Positions 58,160 through 64,000 of a stretch of 64,000 nucleotides of DNA are shown here, in pieces (the first letter of the stretch is position 1; the number at the start of each line of letters is the position of its first letter). The stretch comes from Solanum dulcamara (taxonomy: Eukaryota > Streptophyta > Magnoliopsida > Solanales > Solanaceae): contig NC_077247.1 in NCBI RefSeq assembly GCF_947179165.1, positions 42,762,935 to 42,826,934 of the forward strand, given 5' to 3'. Below the pieces are notes generated by a model. It was not told the DNA's origin, searched no databases, and worked only from the letters and a program-made list of their open reading frames with translations. Position numbers and translations under genes: made by a program.

Positions 58160-60075
58160 TAAATACTCTAAGCTAGGAATTCCACATCTATATTTTGCAG
58201 ATGATCTACATATCTTTTCCACGAGTGATTTGAATTCCATTAAGACCCTCCAGCAGTGTTTCTCTCAATTCTCTCGGGCTTCAGGCCTCCAAGCTAATCT
58301 TAATAAGAGTTTCATTTATTTTGGAGGGGTGGCACCAGAGGATAGGCAACTAATCAAACAACAGCTTGGATACACGGTAGGGGAACTACCTTTTAAGTAT
58401 CTTGGGATCCCATTGTCAACAAATAAATTATCAGTACTTCAGTGGTACCCTCTTATAGAGAAGATAATGGCTAGAATCAACTCTTGGACAGCAAAAAAGT
58501 TGTCTTATGCTGGCAGAACATAATTAGTTCAGACTGTGTATTTGGAGTTCAATAATATTGGGCACATTTGTTCATTATATCTACAAAGATTATCAAGCTA
58601 ATTGTGTTGGAAATCAAAATGAAGAGCTACGAAATTTTGGGAATTTTCTGTATATCATTGCATATTGTATCTGTATCTATTTATACAAATACCTAATGAA
58701 TAAACTATTAAATAAAATAAAAATCCTATACATATGTGTGCTCCTCTTATTGGTCAAATGGATAACAAACTAACTAATTGTTTTTTGTTTCTATGTACAG
58801 GTTTCACTAGACTGAGGTGTATGGCTCAGATTTAATTGATCAAACTATTTTCAATGGCTGTGATACAATCTTGGATATTGAATGGCTGTGATGCAATCTC
58901 ATATATTCAATGGCTTTGATGTAACCTTGGAAATCAATGGTCCTGATGAAGTGTGTCCACTATCTTGGACACATAAAAGAAGACTCTGGAAGTCTTCTGG
59001 CTTTCTGAAGTGAAGTGTGTCCGTTCATTTCTTTCTTCTTCTTCTTTCATCTTTCTCTTCATCTTCATCTTGCTTCAGAGATGGCTGTATGCCAACAAAT
59101 TGAAGGATTATGTCGAAGTTATTGTGCTCTACGGAGGGCCATATAACCAAAAAAGCTTTAGTGGCATGGGACAGAGTCTGCTGTCCTAAATCTACAGATG
59201 GTATGGGATTGATTAATATGCAAATATGGAACAAAGAAGCAATGACAAAGATATGTTGGGATCTAGCAAGCAAAGCAAATAAGTTGTGGATAAAATGGAT
59301 TCAAAATTATTACATAAAAGATCAAAACATATGGCAAATATCAAAACAAGCTAGTTGGATGGTAAAGAAAGTCATGGAGACCAAGAATGTGGTTCATCAA
59401 ATGTAGCTGATTGGAAACAGAAAAGGGAGCTTGATCAGGCAGTGTTACTTCCACATGATAGGAGAACAATCAAAAATAGAATGAAAATGTCTTATGTTCA
59501 AGAATGTAGCCCGACTTCAAGCCTACTTTACTATGTGGCTCATGCTTCACAAGAGACTATCAACTACTGATTGATTAGCTAAATGGGGAATGGGAGTACC
59601 TCAATTATGTGTACTGTGTCAAAACACAAATGAGACTATAGAGTACTTGTTTGTCCAATGCCATTTTGGATAAAGCCTATGGAACAGACTGCTTGAATGG
59701 AGTCACAATCAGAAATTTAGCTCTACCAACTGAGATCAATTTCTGAGATGGAGCATCCAACATGGGAAAGGAAAGTCATCAGCAACCCAAATATTCAAGA
59801 TTGTCTTGGCACAATGCATCTATGAAATATGAATTGAGAGAAACAGTCGAATTTTTGTGAAGAAGAGTAGCAATATAGAATACATAACAAAAGAGATAGC
59901 TTATACTACTATTGTTAGATCTAAGTCCAGTATAAGAAATATTTTGAATAGTTTTAAATTTTAAGCAATAAATATGATAAAACTCTAGAACAAAGCATGC
60001 TGTGAAGGCTGCTTACTTGTAATAACTTGCTCTTGGTAATTAAATAATAAAATTAGTTACTAAAAAAATAAATAT
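58160..60075 (+). mobile_element. L1-type LINE, 5'-truncated, interrupted by a copia solo LTR
   Basis: It starts inside the RT with IPHLYFADDLHIF (catalytic FADD at about 58190). It continues QANLNKSFIYFGGVA and ELPFKYLGIPLSTNKL, then SWTAKKLSYAGRT (58230-58523). After the solo LTR it resumes KKALVAWDRVCCPKSTDGMG and LINMQIWNKEAMTKICWDL (59145 on), then the zf-RVT region LCQNTNETIEYLFVQC near 59610. Stops and shifts are frequent. It ends in an A-rich tail near 60065. No target duplication was found. Confidence 0.85.
58605..59097 (+). mobile_element. Solo LTR (493 bp, copia-like) nested in the L1 LINE
   Basis: It begins TGTTGG and ends CCAACA. The perfect 5-bp duplication AATTG flanks it (58600-58604 and 59098-59102). 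A TATA-like CTATTTATACAAATACC lies near 58680. The LINE frame continues on both sides. Orientation is inferred from the TATA-like segment. Confidence 0.88.
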
Positions 60076-60649
60076 CTTATTGTTCATGTTAAGACGAGTC
60101 ATATGTTTTTCTCTAACTTTACGCCTAAGTTTTTATACTGTATAAAATTGTGTGGCGTGTGTACAACTTGGACGGGATGGGATGGCAGGCATGGCCACCG
60201 TTTTAATTTAATTATTTTATTTTTTTTAGTCCATCTTAATATATATATTTCTTAAATTTATTTTTTCACATGACATGTTTAAGATTATAAAATTAAAAGA
60301 TATTTTGATCTATATTTTACGTATTTTAAATTTAAGATCAATGGCGAAGACATAGTTTATACTAAAGGGGATTCAAAATATATAAAAGTAAATACACAAA
60401 AAAGTAGAATAGAATTCAACAACTATTTTATACACATCAAAAATAATTTAAACCATATATAAATAATGTAATTTTTCGTTAAATGTATGCATTTTACTTA
60501 TTTTTGTACTCCAAAAAAATTACACATTCTGGCCATTTTGTAGTAAACAATACACATATACATGGAATATAATTAAAAATAATCTACAAATACTTTGATT
60601 TATTTAGTCAAAATCCTTGGTCAGCGATTGAGGAGTGTAGTTTGAGTTA
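60076..60649. other. Gene-free AT-rich stretch
   Basis: Nothing recognisable apart from a decayed MITE-like block near 60225-60310. Confidence 0.5.
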
Positions 60650-61364
60650 GGATGTTCACATGTCGGTTTGGACAGGTTATTGATTAAAATTAAAACTAAA
60701 CTAATTTAATCGATTTTCAAAATATTAAAAGCAAATCAAACTAAATATAATCTACATTTATCGGTGTGGTTGTTATGGTTTTGGTTTGATTTGGTTCGGT
60801 TCGGTATTTGATTATGAACTATACACAAAAATAAGAGAAACAATTTGTCAATAGGAATAAAAAGACAAGAATTCATTCAAAAAGAAAAATAGTTAGAACG
60901 ACTAGCATTATAGAACTTTCGATCACTAAATTTACTTTGAATCAAGCTTTAAAATTCACTACTCTAGCCTAGACAAGGAAGAGATAGTGATATTCCTAGT
61001 CCCACCAAGAACTACCTCAGACATTCATATACATGAAATCAATAAGATAAATGCCCTTGTCTTGAATGTTTTTGCTTTTATAAAAATTATATATATTTTG
61101 ATGAAAACATATATAATATATTTATAATTGTTCATAAAAAAACAATATATTAAGTATGTGTAATTGTAAAATGTATGTATATAATTTGTCTATTTTTTCG
61201 GTTATTTTTTTGATTTTTTGAACAAATCCAAAACCAAATCAAATATTATTGATTTTTAAAAATGTAAATTCAAACCAAATCAAATCCAAATAAAAATGAT
61301 TTATTTAATCGATTTAATTAAATTTTAATTTGGGTTGATTTTTATTCAAACCGTGAACACCAGT
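60650..61364. mobile_element. Possible non-autonomous hAT-like element
   Basis: The left end GATGTTCACATGTCGGTTTGG and the right end (reverse strand) GGTGTTCACGGTTTGAAT are similar. Subterminal GGTTTGATTTGGTTCGGTTC on the left faces AACCAAATCAAATCCAAAT on the right, as in the hAT-like element at 11039. A clean 8-bp duplication was not seen. Confidence 0.5.
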
Positions 61365-61498
61365 AATGAAAATATAAAAAGGTGTGTTTGACATTGGCCT
61401 AAATTAAAACAAAGGGGGTGAAATTATGATATCTTTCTATTAATTAGCATTAATTTTGTAGATAAAATGAGCGCGAAAATAATCAAAGTCGACGTTTA

Positions 61499-61775
61499 CT
61501 CTCTCATCTCAAATTAGTGGTGAGTTCTTTTTTTATACGATCCTTAAGAAAATATTAATGTAGAGAAAGATTGATTATTTTATCTTCATTTATGTCTTGA
61601 GATATAATTTTTCTTCAGTAAATATTTAATTTATTAAGGTTTGTAATCTTCAAAAATAACAATTACTAAGAATAAAATGAGGTAAAATGATTAATTTTAT
61701 TTTCAACTTCTTAAATAATAAATACTTTGAGATAATTATTTTTATAAATCACGACAAAATTTGAGATGGATGGAG
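61499..61775. mobile_element. Stowaway-type MITE
   Basis: The ends CTCTCTCATCTCAAATT and (right) AATTTGAGATGGATGGAG are inverted and flanked by TA. It contains TTAAGAAAATATTAATG and TTTGAGATAAT blocks. A decayed relative precedes duplication copy B near 22910-23114. Confidence 0.78.
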
Positions 61776-61851
61776 TAATAAATAGTTCTCGAGGAAATTA
61801 TCGGAAAACAAAATTATAGTACTCCCTCCATCCATCTTTACTTATCTAGTA

Positions 61852-62192
61852 CTCCTTCTATTTCATATTAACTGAATTTCTAGAGTTTTTTTCATTATTC
61901 AAAATAGTTGAATTGTTCAAAGTTCAAGAGAAATGTTTGAAACTTTTTCCATGTTTACCCTTTCCATTAATGAAGTTTTGTAATTTCCTTGGAGTAAACT
62001 ACCCGACTTACAAAGTTATACTACAATAAAGGACTGTTTGTATTTATGATTTTACATTTAATAATCTTTATAATACTAATTAAACAAAAGGATAATAGAG
62101 AAAAATATGGTTCAAATTTTGTCCATGAATGCTTTTCTTAATATGTGTGCATTAATTACCTTAGAAATTCAACTAATATGAAATAGAGGGAG
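61852..62192 (+). mobile_element. Stowaway-type MITE, copy 3 of the 1828 family
   Basis: The ends CTCCTTCTATTTCATATT and (right) AATATGAAATAGAGGGAG are flanked by TA. It is very similar throughout to 1828-2157 (for example ATAGTTGAATTGTTCAAAG and GGACTGTTTGTATTTATG). Confidence 0.85.
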
Positions 62193-62689
62193 TATTGACT
62201 TGCACATATTTTAAGAAACAATGAATAGAATGATGATTTTACTACAATTCTTTAAATATAATAAATTAAATATTTTGAAATATGTATTGAGAAAATAACT
62301 ATAGTTAATTTCGAAATCTACTTTAAAGCAGCTCCGTTCTAAGGGAGAATCGACTAAAAAAGAAGCTTTTCATATTTGGTTTTTCATTATTTTTTTTGAG
62401 TTTGGCAGATGATAAGTAATAATAAGGTTAAGTTATGAATTAAGTGATAAATTTCTCTTGATTTTTTAAATCGATCAAGTAAAATGGATGTTTATTTTTA
62501 ATATAGTAAACAAGTAAAAGTAGATGGAGGAAGTATAAGATGAATTAATTTTTTCTTAATTTATATTTATAGTTTGTCAACTATACTATTAAATGTATAA
62601 ATGAAGAAATTGACAATCATGAAAAAAAGAAAAATGTTGTCATACTTTTTCCACTCAAAAAGAGTCTTTAATTAAAATAAATAAATAAA
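62193..62689. other. Gene-free AT-rich stretch
   Basis: No gene seen. It leads into the tandem array on the right. Confidence 0.5.
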
Positions 62690-63120
62690 TCGGATGGGTA
62701 GTTAATAATTAATTAGGAGTTAATTAGTATAAAATATAGTTAACAAAAGAAAAGTTAATTTATAAAGAAAAAAAAGAAATATAAAAAATCGGATGGGTGG
62801 TTAATAATTGATGGGTAGTTAATAATTAATTAAGATTTAATTAGTATAAAATATAGTTAATAAAAGAAAAGTTAATTAATAAAGAAAAGAAAAGAATAGA
62901 AATATAAAAATTCGGATGGGTGGTTAATAATTAATTAGGAGCTAATTAGTATAAAATATAGTTAATAAAAGAAGAGTTAATTAATAAAGAAAAGAAAAGA
63001 AAAAAATATAAAAAATTGGATGTATAGTTAATAATTAATTAGGAGTTAATTAGTATAAAATATAGTTAATAAAAGAAAAGTTAATTAATAAAAAAAGAAA
63101 AGAAAAAAATATAAAAAATT
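62690..63120. repeat. Tandem array, four units of about 100-123 bp
   Basis: Each unit begins CGGATGGGTGGTTAATAATT (unit 4 TTGGATGTATAG). It continues AATTAGGAGTTAATTAGTA and TAAAATATAGTTAATAAAAG, and ends in an AAAGAAAAGAAAAA-rich part. Units start at about 62690, 62789, 62912 and 63017. Unit 2 has a small internal duplication of GATGGGTAGTTAATAATT. Confidence 0.88.
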
Positions 63121-63539
63121 ATAATTCCTGACGTGGAGATGATGTGGCACGACGTGGCAGCGAGTGTAATACACCACATACTATAAGAGTGGTGTTATGC
63201 GTTCAGGTGTGTAATAGATCGACATGATAGTTTAAGTGTGTAACTGACTTTTCAGTACAACTTCATGAGGGAATTTATGCCTTTTCTCTAAAAAATTTTT
63301 ACCTTATATATACCATACACCCTGACAACCCCTTAGATTCGCCCTAGTTTAAGACCACAAAATTCAAAAATCTTCCTTATTTTCTTGAATTTCGTGTCAA
63401 ATCAGAACTAATTGAAATGGAGGGAGTACCAAACAAAATTATTCTCAAGTATAATTGAAAAGTCCTAAAAATCTCTCTCTACAATACTCTCCCTTCTCTC
63501 TACAATACTCAAACGGCGACAGCATACAGAGCTGCCGGA
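63121..63539. other. Upstream flank of the terminal ORF with a MITE end
   Basis: A MITE-like end (TTTAAGACCACAAAATTCAAA ... AATTGAAATGGAGGGAGTA) occupies about 63343-63428. Then a CT-rich leader TCTCTCTCTACAATACTCTC, half repeated, precedes the ORF. It may be a 5' untranslated region. Confidence 0.5.
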
Positions 63540-64000
63540 ATGGCCCTAACGCCGCCGGTGGCACTCCGCAGACCACCGGACTTAGTCCAAGAGGAGCGTC
63601 TCTCACCCAGGAACAAGACCCAACTGGAATCAACACCTAATTCCATTCGTAGCTCTTCGTATATCGACTACAACAATGCGACCCCTGTAGAGATTTCGAA
63701 GGAACAGCTAGCTTGGGCACAAAAAATCATCTCCTGGTCACAAAATAGAACCAATGGTGAAACTCAGGGTAAAGACGCGGAGTCTGATTCTAAACAATTA
63801 GATACACAACAAATCTCAAACGATTTCACACTCCCAATCGGAAAATCTGGGGATAACCAAGGTGACTCGGATACTGAGAGTGGTTCTTCTGATAAAGAGT
63901 TCTCTAACTCAGATGAGAACTTCTTGAATTTGAAGAGATTCGACACAGGTACACAAAATGTGGAGGACTCGGCGAGCGTATCAACTGGTGCTGGAAATGC
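63540..64000 (+). CDS. Unidentified ORF, open at the window end (5' part only)
   Basis: ATG at 63540 opens 153 codons without a stop up to the edge. The N terminus reads MALTPPVALRRPPDLVQEER, then SSSYIDYNNATPVEISKEQL and AWAQKIISWSQN. A long Ser/Asp/Gln-rich, probably disordered stretch follows (DSDTESGSSDKEFSNSDEN). GC content is higher than in the surroundings. No domain was recognised. It has no intron so far and a short CT-rich leader directly upstream. It could be ORF1 (gag-like) of an L1-type LINE or the first exon of a host gene, and the window cannot decide. There is no signal peptide or membrane segment. Confidence 0.55.
   Translation, partial: MALTPPVALRRPPDLVQEERLSPRNKTQLESTPNSIRSSSYIDYNNATPVEISKEQLAWAQKIISWSQNRTNGETQGKDAESDSKQLDTQQISNDFTLPIGKSGDNQGDSDTESGSSDKEFSNSDENFLNLKRFDTGTQNVEDSASVSTGAGN

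Noticed and set aside
62690..63120. CRISPR-like array
   Set aside because: The repeats are contiguous AT-rich tandem units without unique spacers, and the genome is a plant.

Overview
The window is nuclear DNA from a flowering plant, almost certainly a Solanaceae (probably Solanum). The evidence is spliced plant genes with AT-rich introns, many Ty1/copia elements primed by initiator tRNA-Met, Stowaway and Harbinger MITEs, RTE and L1 LINEs, and SINEs ending in (TTG)n of the tobacco TS type. There are no operons. More than half of the window is transposon-derived, and most of it is nested.

Four host genes can be modelled, all on the minus strand. (1) A short phloem-protein-2 (PP2) lectin gene at 2.77-3.54 kb has a degenerate tandem copy at 23.85-24.42 kb. 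(2) RNase H2 subunit C (RNASEH2C) lies at 34.63-37.09 kb, with 4 exons and 165 aa. (3) Exocyst subunit EXO84C lies at 37.94-46.72 kb, with 7 exons and 775 aa. (4) A cathepsin B-like cysteine protease lies at 52.18-57.58 kb, with 11 exons including a 5-nt microexon, and 352 aa. Exon phases close exactly in genes 2-4. There is one tRNA-Asn(GTT) at 27.51 kb on the minus strand. An ORF at the right edge (from 63,540) runs off the window and is unidentified.

Layout. 0-0.47 kb: decayed copia RNase H. 1.1-2.2 kb: Stowaway-like MITEs. 2.28-12.5 kb: duplication copy A, carrying the PP2 gene and split by a copia element (3558-10604, TSD AAGTC) that contains a 2.16-kb solo LTR (TSD AAAAA). A hAT-like element (TSD GTTGAATG) holds a nested MITE at 11.04-11.98 kb. 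14.63-22.84 kb: minus-strand copia element (TSD GGAAT) containing a 3.0-kb solo LTR (TSD ACTTG). 23.1-26.56 kb: duplication copy B, with the PP2 pseudogene and a Harbinger-like element (TSD TTA) that carries an N-terminal fragment of a UPL5-type ubiquitin ligase gene. 28.80-34.35 kb: a third copia element, minus strand, whose 5' LTR holds a Harbinger-type MITE (TSD TAA). 34.6-46.7 kb: two host genes. 47.31-51.02 kb: a pogo/Lemi1-like transposon split by an RTE LINE. 52.2-57.6 kb: cathepsin B. 58.2-60.1 kb: an L1 LINE split by a copia solo LTR (TSD AATTG). 60.6-63.4 kb: MITEs and a tandem array.

The host genes are functionally unrelated (phloem lectin, ribonucleotide excision, secretory tethering, vacuolar/apoplastic proteolysis). 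Nothing suggests they form a system. The most interesting structures are the captured UPL5 fragment, the cathepsin B microexon, the uneven decay of the PP2 duplication, the shared LINE/SINE tails, and the chain of insertions dated by nesting.
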